Source: DASTSN01 sp035760665
GTDB taxonomy: Bacteria > Bacteroidota > Bacteroidia > Chitinophagales > Chitinophagaceae
DNA: 21,739 nucleotides
Assembly: GCA_035760665.1 (NCBI GenBank)
Contig: DASTSN010000036.1
Location: 1-21,739, forward strand
Direction of reading: 5' to 3'
Shown here: positions 14,258 to 21,739 of the stretch, one piece after another
Numbering within the stretch: the stretch's first letter is position 1
How the letters are laid out: every line of letters starts with the position of its first letter
Program-made: the position numbers and the translations under genes
The notes under the pieces: model-generated
Told to the model about the DNA's origin: nothing
The model's database searches: none
The model's input: the letters and a program-made list of their open reading frames with translations, nothing else

Positions 14258-15391
14258 ATGGAGATGAACAAACTTGCCATTTCTTTTTTCTTTCTAACTT
14301 TTTTTGCCGGTTGTAAACTCATGCCGAAAAAAGAGAACCAGCCGGCAACAGGTTCTGCGGCAACTGCCAGTAAAGTATTATGGGGCACTATTGGAAATGA
14401 CAGTGTTTTCCAGTACACGCTTCAAAATGCTGCAGGCATGGAAGTGAAAATTCTCAACTACGGCGGTACGATTACCAATTTGTTTGTACCGGACAGGAAC
14501 GGCATGAAAGGGGATGTGGTGCTGGGTTTTGATTCCCTTAACGGGTACCTGCAAAAAGGCAATCCTTATTTTGGTGCCCTGGTAGGACGTTATGCTAACC
14601 GTATAGCCAATGCGCAGTTTACCCTCGATGGCACCGTTTATCGCCTCGCGGCGAACGATCATACCAATACCTTGCACGGAGGACTGAAAGGTTTTGATAA
14701 AGTTATATGGACAGCAGCTCCATTAAATGATTCCACCCTGCAATTATCCTACCTGAGTAAAGATGGGGAAGAAGGTTTTCCCGGCAATTTGCAGGTAAAT
14801 GTGATTTACTCGCTGGGAGCAGACAATAGTTTGCATATCGATTATGCTGCTACAACCGATAAACCCACCCCGTTAAATCTTACCAACCATGCGTATTTTA
14901 ATTTATCCGCGGGAAAGGACTCCACAATCCTCGATGAAGAACTGATGCTGAACGCAAACAAATACACAGAGGTAAATGACCAGCTGATTCCCACGGGTAA
15001 CCTGGTTGACGTAAAGGGCGGCCCGATGGATTTTACCGAGGCAAAAAAAATCGGGCTGGATATTGGTAAAGTAAAAGGAAGCTATGATCATAACTGGGTA
15101 TTGAATAAAAATGCAGATTCACTGCAACTGGCTGCTACGGTCTACGATACCGGCTCGGGCCGTTTTATGGAAGTGTTTACCACGCAACCCGGTATCCAGT
15201 TTTATACGGGTAATTTCCTGGACGGCTCCTTAACGGGTAAACAGGGACAAAAGTATGTGCAGCATGCAGCGCTTTGCCTGGAGACACAGCATTTCCCTGA
15301 TTCACCCAATCAACCATCTTTCCCTAGCACAATTTTAAAACCGGGCGAAACATTTCATCAAACCACTGTGTATAAATTTTCTGTACGGTAA
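14258..15391 (+). CDS. galM: Aldose 1-epimerase (mutarotase), predicted lipoprotein
   Basis: The 377-residue protein has a lipoprotein signal ending in FFAGC (Cys19), then the GalM beta-sandwich: GRYANRIA, TLHGG (H140), LTNHAYFNL (catalytic His211), SYDHNWVL (Asp277), QPGIQFYTGN and LETQHFPDSPNQP (catalytic Glu342). It interconverts the anomers of free aldoses; known mutarotases accept galactose, glucose and also L-arabinose. The lipid anchor puts it in the periplasm or on the outer membrane, where it could equilibrate sugars released by the preceding GH127. The gap to that gene is 14 bases, so they are probably co-transcribed. ATG 14264 is an alternative start two codons later. Confidence 0.93.
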   Translation: MEMNKLAISFFFLTFFAGCKLMPKKENQPATGSAATASKVLWGTIGNDSVFQYTLQNAAGMEVKILNYGGTITNLFVPDRNGMKGDVVLGFDSLNGYLQKGNPYFGALVGRYANRIANAQFTLDGTVYRLAANDHTNTLHGGLKGFDKVIWTAAPLNDSTLQLSYLSKDGEEGFPGNLQVNVIYSLGADNSLHIDYAATTDKPTPLNLTNHAYFNLSAGKDSTILDEELMLNANKYTEVNDQLIPTGNLVDVKGGPMDFTEAKKIGLDIGKVKGSYDHNWVLNKNADSLQLAATVYDTGSGRFMEVFTTQPGIQFYTGNFLDGSLTGKQGQKYVQHAALCLETQHFPDSPNQPSFPSTILKPGETFHQTTVYKFSVR

Positions 15392-15392
15392 T

Positions 15393-15444
15393 CCGGGAAA
15401 ACATTGCCTGTTTGCGATAGCGGTTACCCGGGAAAGTTTTTTTT
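15393..15444 (+). terminator. Possible intrinsic terminator after galM
   Basis: CCGGG at 15393-15397 can pair with CCCGG at 15427-15431. An inner AAC/GTT pairing is possible, and a run of eight T follows at 15437-15444 after a short aaag gap. The loop is long and the stem short, so termination would be weak or partial. If real it separates the epimerase-GH127-galM transcript from the glutaminase-like gene. Confidence 0.3.
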
Positions 15445-15464
15445 ATTAAAATCTTTGATCACCG

Positions 15465-17927
15465 ATGAAGAAACTATTTGCTTTTTGGCTGTTGAACATA
15501 CTCGTTCCAGGAACGTATGCACAGGTGAGCAAAGCGCCTGCTTACCCGCTGATCGTGCATGATCCCTATTTCAGCGTGTGGAGTTTTAGCGATGACCTGA
15601 ATACCTCCGTGACCCACCACTGGACAGGAAAAGATCAGCCCTTACTGGGCTTGATTCGTGTGGATGGAAAGGTCTATAATTTTATGGGCCTTCCTGAATA
15701 TCCCGTGAAGAGTGTGGTGGCTACCGGTGAGGTGCAACCGTATACTTGTAAATATACAGAAACTGATCCCGGCAGCGACTGGATGAAGCCTGCATTTGAT
15801 GACGCGAACTGGCCATCCGGTAAAGCACCGTTTGGCACGGGCTGGGATGGTACTGCTGCCACGGAATGGAAAACAAACGCTCTTTGGGTACGGCGTGTCT
15901 TTAACTGGGATGCCGGGCAAAATATCGATCGCCTGCTCCTTCAATTACGGCACGATGAAGATGCAGAGGTATATATCAACGGGGAAAAAATTTACAGTTG
16001 TTCCGATTGTTACACCAGTGATTATAAAAATATTCTTTTACCAGAGGCTGTCAGGGCTTTGCTGAAGCCCGGTAAAAACCTGCTGGCCATGCATTGCATC
16101 AATACGCAGGGGTGGAGCTGGCTGGATGCCGGGCTGGCTACACAGGAAATGGCAAAAGGTATTGCACCTGCGGTACAGCAAAACGCCACCATGACTGCCA
16201 CGCAAACGATCTATCTTTTTACCTGTGGAGCGGTTCAGCTGGAGCTCAGTTTCCTTTCCCCGTTACTTGCCTCGGATCCTGATGTGCTGTCGAGACCTGT
16301 TTCGTTTATACGGTTTCGTGTTAAATCGACTGACCAGAAGCAGCATGATGTGCAGGTATACATCGGTGCATCAACAGGCCTGGCTGTTAATAAAGCCAGT
16401 GAAGAAATTACTGCAGAACAGTACAGGGCGGGAAAATTATCGGTATTGAAGGCCGGTACAATAGCTCAGCCTGTTTTAAAAACAAAAGGCGATGATGTGC
16501 GGATAGACTGGGGGTATGTGTATGCGGCCGTTCCTTCATCAGGCAAAGTCTTTCAGCAGATTAGCTCCGTGAACCAGGCGCTTGATACATTTGCCCTGAC
16601 CGGATTGATTACCGGGCTTCAGCAGGCAACAGGCAGGGATCTGATGCTGAATACTGTTTTTTCATTGGGAAAAGTAGATGCCAGTGCCAGGGAAAACGTT
16701 TTACTGCTAGGCTATGATGATCTTTTTTCCATCCAGTATTTTGGCAGCAATTGCCAGGCGTGGTGGAAAAAGAATTTTACATCGATGAATGACCTGCTCC
16801 AGCAATCGGCTCAGCAATACAAAACCATCCTAGCTCGTTGCGATGCCTTCGATAAAAAAATGTACCACGATGCGGTACTGGCAGGCGGCGACACGTACGC
16901 CAAACTCTGCGTATTAGCCTACCGCCAGTCGCTGGCGGCAAATAAGCTGGTGCGTGGTCCTGAGGGAGAATTACTGTTTCCGCAAAAGGAAAATTTCAGT
17001 AATGGCTCTATCTGGACGGTGGATGTAACCTATCCATCAGCTCCGCTAAGCCTGCTCTACAACCCGGCGCTGCTCAAAGGGATGATTGATCCCTTATTTT
17101 ATTACAGCGAGAGTGGCAAATGGAAAAAGCCTTTCCCCGCTCATGACCTGGGGACGTACCCACTAGCTAACGGGCAAACCTACCCGGAGGATATGCCCGT
17201 GGAGGAAGCCGGTAATATGATGATCCTTACAGCGGCCGTTTGCAAGGCAGAGAAGAACGCCAACTTTGCCAAAAAGCACTGGAATACGCTGGGGCAATGG
17301 GTGGAGTTTTTAGTAAAAGATGGCTTTGATCCGGCCAACCAATTGTGTACAGATGATTTTGCCGGTCACCTGGCCAGGAATGCCAATCTTTCTCTGAAAG
17401 CGATTGTAGGCATAGCGGCTTATGCGCAAATGGCAGCCCAACTGGGACAAAAAAGTACAGCAGAAAAATATCATAGTATCGCTGCCGATTATGCGAAAAA
17501 GTGGATGCAACTGGCTGCGGATGGCGATCATTATTCACTGACCTTTGACAAAAAGGATACCTGGAGCCAGAAATACAACCTGGTCTGGGATAAGTTACTG
17601 GGCCTACATTTGTTCCCGCAATCCGTGTATGATAAGGAGATAAAGTATTACCTCGGTAAACAAAATACATATGGCCTGCCACTGGACAGCCGTAAGACCT
17701 ATACAAAAAGTGATTGGATATTGTGGACGGCCACACTGGCAACTGCACCTGCCGATTTTAAGGCGCTTATCGAGCCGGTATTTAAATATACCACAGAAAC
17801 GCCCACCCGTGTACCTTTGAGCGACTGGCATGAAACGACTGATGGGCGCCAGGTGGGTTTCCAGGCCCGCAGCGTTGTGGGAGGCTATTTTATCAGGCTC
17901 CTGGAAAAAAAATGGATGTCGCGGTGA
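15465..17927 (+). CDS. Secreted glutaminase-like protein (DUF4964-DUF5127-DUF4965-DUF1793 architecture)
   Basis: This 820-residue protein has a signal peptide (MKKLFAFWLLNILVPGTYA). A DUF4964-like segment (about 22-78, VHDPYFSVWSFSDDLN) is followed by a DUF5127-like region (about 235-440, LSFLSPLLASDPDVLSRPVS). DUF4965 (about 445-625) has HDLGTYP and MPVEEAGNMMIL, and DUF1793 (about 630-815) has DDFAGHLARNANLSLKA and VPLSDWHETTDG. Between the first two domains sits an extra module of roughly 140 residues (88-226) that looks like a galactose-binding jelly roll (WMKPAFDDANW, RLLLQLRHDEDAEVYINGE, GWSWLDAG). Fungal relatives are called glutaminase A. The Bacteroidota homologues are mostly untested, and the all-helical C-terminal half also resembles glycosidase barrels. 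It lies 73 bases after galM. Confidence 0.85.
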   Translation: MKKLFAFWLLNILVPGTYAQVSKAPAYPLIVHDPYFSVWSFSDDLNTSVTHHWTGKDQPLLGLIRVDGKVYNFMGLPEYPVKSVVATGEVQPYTCKYTETDPGSDWMKPAFDDANWPSGKAPFGTGWDGTAATEWKTNALWVRRVFNWDAGQNIDRLLLQLRHDEDAEVYINGEKIYSCSDCYTSDYKNILLPEAVRALLKPGKNLLAMHCINTQGWSWLDAGLATQEMAKGIAPAVQQNATMTATQTIYLFTCGAVQLELSFLSPLLASDPDVLSRPVSFIRFRVKSTDQKQHDVQVYIGASTGLAVNKASEEITAEQYRAGKLSVLKAGTIAQPVLKTKGDDVRIDWGYVYAAVPSSGKVFQQISSVNQALDTFALTGLITGLQQATGRDLMLNTVFSLGKVDASARENVLLLGYDDLFSIQYFGSNCQAWWKKNFTSMNDLLQQSAQQYKTILARCDAFDKKMYHDAVLAGGDTYAKLCVLAYRQSLAANKLVRGPEGELLFPQKENFSNGSIWTVDVTYPSAPLSLLYNPALLKGMIDPLFYYSESGKWKKPFPAHDLGTYPLANGQTYPEDMPVEEAGNMMILTAAVCKAEKNANFAKKHWNTLGQWVEFLVKDGFDPANQLCTDDFAGHLARNANLSLKAIVGIAAYAQMAAQLGQKSTAEKYHSIAADYAKKWMQLAADGDHYSLTFDKKDTWSQKYNLVWDKLLGLHLFPQSVYDKEIKYYLGKQNTYGLPLDSRKTYTKSDWILWTATLATAPADFKALIEPVFKYTTETPTRVPLSDWHETTDGRQVGFQARSVVGGYFIRLLEKKWMSR

Positions 17928-18004
17928 TGAGGTTTTACGCCTCTCACAAAAATGGTTGTTAGAACAGCGGCAAGCCTGCTTCCGGGAATGTTAATTCAGC
18001 AGTA

Positions 18005-18556
18005 TTAGTCAATATACTTCTTGTAGGTTGGTTTAAAACCGGCTAATGAAGCAATAGGGGATAAAATCGCGAAGATGATTTTTTGAATTAGTAATGGTGG
18101 TTTAATCAGCCGGAATTCGCGGGAGAATTGATTTGCCATTAAAGCAACCTGCAGCAAACCCGGCATTCCCGCTTTGTTTGTCTTACCATCAGCCGCCAGG
18201 CCTACAACAGTTTCCAGGAAATATTCCGTTTGAAGAGCGGGCCGTACTTTCCAGTTCATCACAGTTTCCCCATCGCTGTCATTCCACATCGAATGCACTT
18301 TGTTTTTCGGAACCTGGAGTGTGTCGCCGGGTTTCAAAATAATCACTTCTTCGTTGAACCGAATGGATAGTTGACCGGAAAGAACGGTAAATTCCTCTTC
18401 CTGGAAAGGATGGTAATGTGCTGCTGGCTCTTTGGAATGGGCCAGGTACCGGGCTTCCATTTCCAGCAACTGTCCGTTGGTGTCCCTGGCCGTCTGCAGA
18501 AATTTTATTTCCTGCTGCGTTACAGGATTTTTGATGATTTTATTGATAAAAGCCAT
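18005..18556 (-). CDS. Cupin-domain protein
   Basis: This 183-residue protein has a single cupin core. Motif 1 is HYHPFQEEEFTVLSGQ, with metal-ligand candidates H47, H49 and E53-E55. Motif 2 is KPGDTLQVPKNKVHSMWN, with H88. A C-terminal hydrophobic segment (IQKIIFAILSPIASLAGF, about 157-174) could associate with the membrane, which is unusual for a simple cupin. The frame runs upstream to 18682, but that part overlaps the neighbouring coiled-coil gene and has no cupin similarity, so ATG 18556 is preferred. Substrate is unknown; the fold serves enzymes and sugar or metal sensors alike. It converges with the glutaminase-like gene and follows the coiled-coil gene by 64 bases. Confidence 0.85.
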   Translation of the reverse strand: MAFINKIIKNPVTQQEIKFLQTARDTNGQLLEMEARYLAHSKEPAAHYHPFQEEEFTVLSGQLSIRFNEEVIILKPGDTLQVPKNKVHSMWNDSDGETVMNWKVRPALQTEYFLETVVGLAADGKTNKAGMPGLLQVALMANQFSREFRLIKPPLLIQKIIFAILSPIASLAGFKPTYKKYID

Positions 18557-18620
18557 TACTGGTTTCGTAAGAGCACCTAAGTTAATCTTTTTCTCGCGTG
18601 GTGCCCACCTGTCCTGCCAG

Positions 18621-19001
18621 TTATAACCATTTGGAGAGAAAGCGGTTGAAGTCGTGCCGTAATTCCTGCAGCACCTGTTCAAGCCCCAAGTAATCTTCCC
18701 GAAGGGTTTGATGCTCTGTTACCAATACCTTTTCTACATGTCCTGCAGTCGCTTCGGCTTCACGGGAAATTTTTGCGGAATGTTCGCGGATGCGATGACT
18801 GAGTTCATCAATATTATTACGCTGTATCAAAAACTGGTTTTGAAAATGTTCAACGCCCTGAGTGGCTTCCAGGGTTGTATTTTTTATCGCTACCTCTTTC
18901 AGTCTGTTATCCAGTATCGATAATTCGTCTTTGTAAAAGTTAAGGGCCCTGAGCCAGTCCTGGTGTTCATGCCCGATGTGGGCTACTGCTGTATACGGCA
19001 T
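18621..19001 (-). CDS. Uncharacterised helical/coiled-coil protein
   Basis: With ATG 19001 this is 126 residues, almost entirely predicted helix. It begins AVAHIGHEHQDWLRALNFYKDELS and continues with heptad-like LDNRLKEVAIKNTTL and LGLEQVLQELRHDF. Histidines are frequent (H8, H11, H13, H52 and others), but I see no established hemerythrin or other metal motif. No signal peptide or membrane segment is present. Earlier in-frame starts exist (19037, 19061, 19106); 19001 is chosen because the helical part starts just after it. I do not recognise a named family. It is divergent from the CBS-domain gene and upstream of the cupin gene on the same strand. Confidence 0.6.
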   Translation of the reverse strand: MPYTAVAHIGHEHQDWLRALNFYKDELSILDNRLKEVAIKNTTLEATQGVEHFQNQFLIQRNNIDELSHRIREHSAKISREAEATAGHVEKVLVTEHQTLREDYLGLEQVLQELRHDFNRFLSKWL

Positions 19002-19261
19002 AAAAAAATCGTTTCTACAAATGTCGGGCTGCGGCATTGAATGCCTGTTGAGCGAACTCATAACAGGGCATGATTTTAACCAACTGTCAAAAAAATATTT
19101 GTGCACATTTTTGGTTTTCCAGTTTTAATGCCGGTGGATTTTGTAAATTACAGGTAGCAAGCTCTACATGTATCCATTTTGATTGCGACACCGGGCCTTA
19201 CAACTGCTTTAAAAAATTATTGTATCATTTCGCAGGAACCGGCGATTTAAAAATTTCTCTT

Positions 19262-19672
19262 ATGGAAAAGCTTGTGAATATTCTTTCCCGCAAACAAACC
19301 CACTTCCACACCATTGGCACAGCAACAACCGTGGGGGATGCACTTTGCCAGATGAATTGTGAGAATGTGGATTACCTGGTAGTTACTGATGAAAGCGACC
19401 GTTTTCGCGGTATTATCAGCGAGCATGACATAACGACCAGCATGATGGCTGCCGATAAGCCCATTCACTTAACACCGGTACACGAAGTAATGAACAACCG
19501 CCTGCCGTATCTTTCCAGCAACGATTCGGTGGAGGATTGCATGCGATTAATGCAACAACATAAAGTTCGGTACGTTCTTGTTTTTGACGGACTGACGTTT
19601 AAGGGAGTGATATCCAGCGATGACCTGCTATATGAATTAGCCTACAAAGAACGGTTGCTAGAGGAAGTGTAG
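19262..19672 (+). CDS. CBS-domain pair protein
   Basis: This 136-residue protein consists of two CBS motifs and little else. CBS1 spans about 8-62 (TATTVGDALCQMNCENVDYL, then RGIISEHDIT) and CBS2 about 72-130 (VHEVMNNRLPYLSSNDSVED, then KGVISSDDLL). Stand-alone CBS pairs bind adenine nucleotides and sense energy state or regulate partner proteins; no partner is evident here. The frame extends back to 19070, but the CBS fold starts at ATG 19262. The 155 bases upstream of that ATG are A/T-rich and probably hold the promoter, though no clean element is seen. It converges with the DUF721 gene (17 bases between stops). Confidence 0.9.
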   Translation: MEKLVNILSRKQTHFHTIGTATTVGDALCQMNCENVDYLVVTDESDRFRGIISEHDITTSMMAADKPIHLTPVHEVMNNRLPYLSSNDSVEDCMRLMQQHKVRYVLVFDGLTFKGVISSDDLLYELAYKERLLEEV

Positions 19673-19689
19673 AAGGTGAGAGCAGAAAA

Positions 19690-19971
19690 TTATTGTATAA
19701 TCACTTCCTGGATGACATGTTCTCCCAGTGCCTCGTTGACTCGTTGCTTAATTTTATCTCTCTGGTAAATAAGTTCATTTTTCAGCGGTGCCACACTGGT
19801 GGTAATGATCAGTTTATCGCGAATGATTTGTAATTTATCTGTATAACGGGCCACTGTTTTTCCCATAATGTTTTCCCAGATTTCTTCAATCTGCATAGCC
19901 TGCAACGAGCCTTTCAGAAAGCTTTTGTCAAGAAACTGCCGGATAGCATCTTTCATGGAGTATTCGCCCAT
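19690..19971 (-). CDS. DUF721 (DciA-related) family protein
   Basis: This 93-residue protein fits the DUF721 pattern: SMKDAIRQFLDKSFLKG, then IEEIWENIMGKTVARYTDKLQII, and a C-terminal strand-helix (LIITTSVAPLKNELIYQRDKIKQRVNE). Proteins of this family include DciA, a loader of the replicative helicase in many bacteria. The short Bacteroidota forms are untested, so the role is only suggested. On the minus strand a perfect TACCTTTG (-7-like) lies at 19976-19983, four bases before the ATG. This would imply an almost leaderless mRNA or use of ATG 19956 (MKDAIRQ). I keep 19971 because conserved residues precede Met6. Confidence 0.82.
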   Translation of the reverse strand: MGEYSMKDAIRQFLDKSFLKGSLQAMQIEEIWENIMGKTVARYTDKLQIIRDKLIITTSVAPLKNELIYQRDKIKQRVNEALGEHVIQEVIIQ

Positions 19972-20176
19972 TTGCCAAAGGTAAAGTTTTCAGGCATTCG
20001 TTTTTTGGAGAGGCTTGAAAAAGCTGATTCATCATTGCAGACGATCTTTTTTCACACGAAGCCCGCTGAAAGCCGGTCTGCGTAGCAGAATGGGATATAT
20101 GCCAAAGATTGTGTAAAATTGATAAGCTTTTGCGAACCTGTCAATTAAACAGATCACTTTTAAAGTTAGCCTTCAA

Positions 20177-20602
20177 ATGAAAAATATTCTGGTACCGGTT
20201 GATGGTAGTGCATTTTCAGAAAAAATTGCCCGTAAAGGGTATGAATTGGCTAAGGCGGTCAATGGAGAAATTGCACTGTTACATGTGGTAGATCCCGAAT
20301 TGGCAATGGCGCCGGAGGGCTATGCAGGAGATGACCTCATCAGCCAGTTTAAAAAAGAAGCCGAAGGTAACCTGTATATACTGCGGAATAAACTGGGGGA
20401 TGAAAACATTCTGCTGATTACGGAAGTCGGTCATCCCGCCAAGGTAATACTCCAGGTTGCCCGTGAATGGAAGGCCGATATGATTGTGATCGGAACACAT
20501 GGCCGTACTGGCCTGAGCCACCTGCTGATGGGCAGTGTGGCCGAGCATGTCATACGTCATACCAATATTCCCATACTGGTTATTACACCTGGGAGCCACT
20601 AA
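20177..20602 (+). CDS. Universal stress protein (UspA family, ATP-binding type)
   Basis: This 141-residue single-domain Usp begins MKNILVPVDGS (Asp9 typical of nucleotide contact) and contains the ATP-binding signature G-2X-G-9X-GS as G106, G109 and G119-S120 in GTHGRTGLSHLLMGS, so it belongs to the ATP-binding subgroup. Such proteins aid survival under starvation, oxidative or energy stress, by mechanisms that vary. It is cytoplasmic. A weak promoter candidate is TTTG at 20129-20132 followed after 21 bases by TCACTTTT. The 205-base gap before it (19972-20176) holds no other gene that I can see. It converges with the GH3 gene. Confidence 0.95.
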   Translation: MKNILVPVDGSAFSEKIARKGYELAKAVNGEIALLHVVDPELAMAPEGYAGDDLISQFKKEAEGNLYILRNKLGDENILLITEVGHPAKVILQVAREWKADMIVIGTHGRTGLSHLLMGSVAEHVIRHTNIPILVITPGSH

Positions 20603-20625
20603 AAGAGATTACTGCAACTTCCTTT

Positions 20626-21739
20626 TTATTGAACCGTCAGTGTCGTCTTCAGCCGCAAATCACGGGAAGATGCGCCAATCATAATCCTGAAATCGCCGGG
20701 CTCCACAACAGTCTGCATCTGTTGGTTTAACATGCTCAGCATGTCAGGTGTGATAGAAAATGTCACTTCCCTGGATTCACCCGGCTGCAGGTGAATGCGC
20801 TGGAATCCCTTTAGTTCCATTACCGGGCGGGCAACAGAAGCCAGCAGGTCATGGATATACAGTTGCACCACTTCATCGCCGGCATAAGAGCCGGTGTTGG
20901 TAACGGTACAGTGAACGTTTGCGGACTCATGACTGCTGATCGCTGGTTTATCGAGCCAAAGATTGCTGTAGGCAAAATGAGTGTAACTTAAGCCAAAGCC
21001 AAACGGGAAGAGCGGCAAACCGCTCAGGTTATAATAATCATCGCCACGACCGGTTGGTTTATGATTGTACACAAGCGGCAGCTGCGCTTCATGTTGCGGG
21101 AAAGTTACCGGCAGGCGGCCTGCGGGGTTGTAATCACCAAACAAAACGGCGGCTACAGCATCACCGCCTTCCTCGCCGGGGTACCATACATCTACCACCG
21201 ATGATACCTTGTCCAACCAGCTTTTCATAGTAATGGCGCTGCCACCGGTGAGCAGAACAACAGTGGGTTTACCGGTGGCAGCCACAGCTTTGATCAGGTC
21301 TTCCTGGTGCCCGGGCAGGGAGAGCAGGGCCCTGTCCTGAAACTCACCTTCATGGATGCCGGCAACAACGACAGCCACATCGGCTTGTTTAGCGGTAGCA
21401 ACGGCCTGTTGAATTTTTTGCTGCCAGTCGTGTTTGATGCCTGCATCCCAAATCAGTTTGAGTCGGGCATTCCCGTTTGGTTCAAAAAATTCAACCTTTA
21501 TATCATAGGTCTTGTTTTTTACAAAGGAATAATTGGCCAGCAGTGTACTGTAGGTTTGTTTTTTCCAGTTATCGATAATGAGCGCATTATTAATATACAG
21601 GCGGAAGCCATCGTTTCCGTCAAGGCCGATTTTGAACGTGCCCGTTTCGGGAGCAATAAGTTTGCCTGTCCATCGGGCCGAGTAATAATCAATGTTGATT
21701 TTCCGGTCAGGGGAGGAGAGCGTCCAAAGGAAATCAATT
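20626..21739 (-). CDS. GH3 family glycoside hydrolase with inserted PA14 domain, N-terminus cut by window edge
   Basis: The visible 370 residues run in one frame from base 21738 to the stop at 20626. First comes a PA14 module (21738 to about 21435; YYSARWTGKLIAPETGTFKIG, GNDGFRLYINN, KVEFFEPNGNARLKLIW). Next is the rest of the GH3 second domain (VAVVVAGIHEGEFQDRALLSLP, WYPGEEGGDAVAAVLFGDYNPAGRLPVTFP, FPFGFGLSYTHF), then a fibronectin-III-like domain to the end. PA14 insertion into this domain is known from some GH3 beta-glucosidases, where it shapes the substrate pocket. The TIM barrel and catalytic Asp lie outside the window, so specificity is unknown. Glycan use would match the GH127/GalM genes 5 kb away, but the link is only proximity. 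Confidence 0.93.
   Translation of the reverse strand, partial: IDFLWTLSSPDRKINIDYYSARWTGKLIAPETGTFKIGLDGNDGFRLYINNALIIDNWKKQTYSTLLANYSFVKNKTYDIKVEFFEPNGNARLKLIWDAGIKHDWQQKIQQAVATAKQADVAVVVAGIHEGEFQDRALLSLPGHQEDLIKAVAATGKPTVVLLTGGSAITMKSWLDKVSSVVDVWYPGEEGGDAVAAVLFGDYNPAGRLPVTFPQHEAQLPLVYNHKPTGRGDDYYNLSGLPLFPFGFGLSYTHFAYSNLWLDKPAISSHESANVHCTVTNTGSYAGDEVVQLYIHDLLASVARPVMELKGFQRIHLQPGESREVTFSITPDMLSMLNQQMQTVVEPGDFRIMIGASSRDLRLKTTLTVQ

Noticed and set aside
15450..15457. AATCTTTG as a -7 element for the glutaminase-like gene
   Set aside because: The nearest TTTG upstream is 35 bases away, too far, and the start codon follows after only seven bases.
17933..17947. GAGG...CCTC mini-hairpin after the glutaminase-like gene
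   Set aside because: Only four paired bases and no following T-run, so it cannot be called a terminator.

Overview
The window most likely comes from a chromosome of the phylum Bacteroidota, probably near Chitinophagaceae. The signs are Bacteroidota-style signal peptides and lipoproteins, few Shine-Dalgarno sequences, TTTG / TAnnTTTG-type promoter elements, and families typical of that group (GH127/DUF1680, DUF4965 glutaminase-like proteins, DUF885, PA14-GH3, secreted GalM). No rRNA, tRNA, CRISPR array or insertion sequence is visible. Coding density is high and no gene-free stretch exceeds 300 bases. The genus assignment is inference.

Layout. (1) 1-2246: a partial four-helix membrane protein with an M23 (LytM-like) domain; a 96-residue membrane protein behind a promoter carrying two identical-arm palindromes; a VOC/glyoxalase-fold protein; and a DUF488 protein. 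(2) 2311-5332, minus strand: a tight three-gene tripartite ABC system (lipoprotein adaptor, FtsX/MacB-like permease, LolD/MacB-like ATPase). (3) 5632-9856, plus strand: a DHDPS/NAL-family lyase, an alpha-ketoglutarate-semialdehyde dehydrogenase and a secreted DUF885 putative metallopeptidase. (4) 9876-11156, minus strand: a fatty-acid-hydroxylase/sterol-desaturase membrane enzyme. (5) 11211-17927, plus strand: a 4-hydroxyproline 2-epimerase with the Cys/Cys pair, a secreted GH127-type beta-L-arabinofuranosidase, a lipoprotein aldose 1-epimerase and a large secreted glutaminase-like protein. (6) 18005-20602: housekeeping and stress genes (cupin, coiled-coil protein, CBS pair, DUF721, UspA). (7) From 20626 to the window edge: the C-terminal half of a PA14-containing GH3 glycosidase.

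The most interesting reading joins regions 3 and 5. Three enzymes fit hydroxyproline catabolism: epimerase, delta1-pyrroline-4-hydroxy-2-carboxylate deaminase and alpha-ketoglutarate-semialdehyde dehydrogenase. They sit with a putative secreted peptidase and an enzyme family whose characterised member removes beta-L-arabinofuranose from hydroxyproline-linked arabinosides. Plant extensins are hydroxyproline-rich proteins carrying exactly such arabinosides. I propose, as inference, a locus that uses both the sugar and the imino-acid core of hydroxyproline-rich glycoproteins and feeds both toward 2-oxoglutarate. The D-hydroxyproline oxidase/dehydrogenase step and a SusC/SusD-type importer are not in the window.
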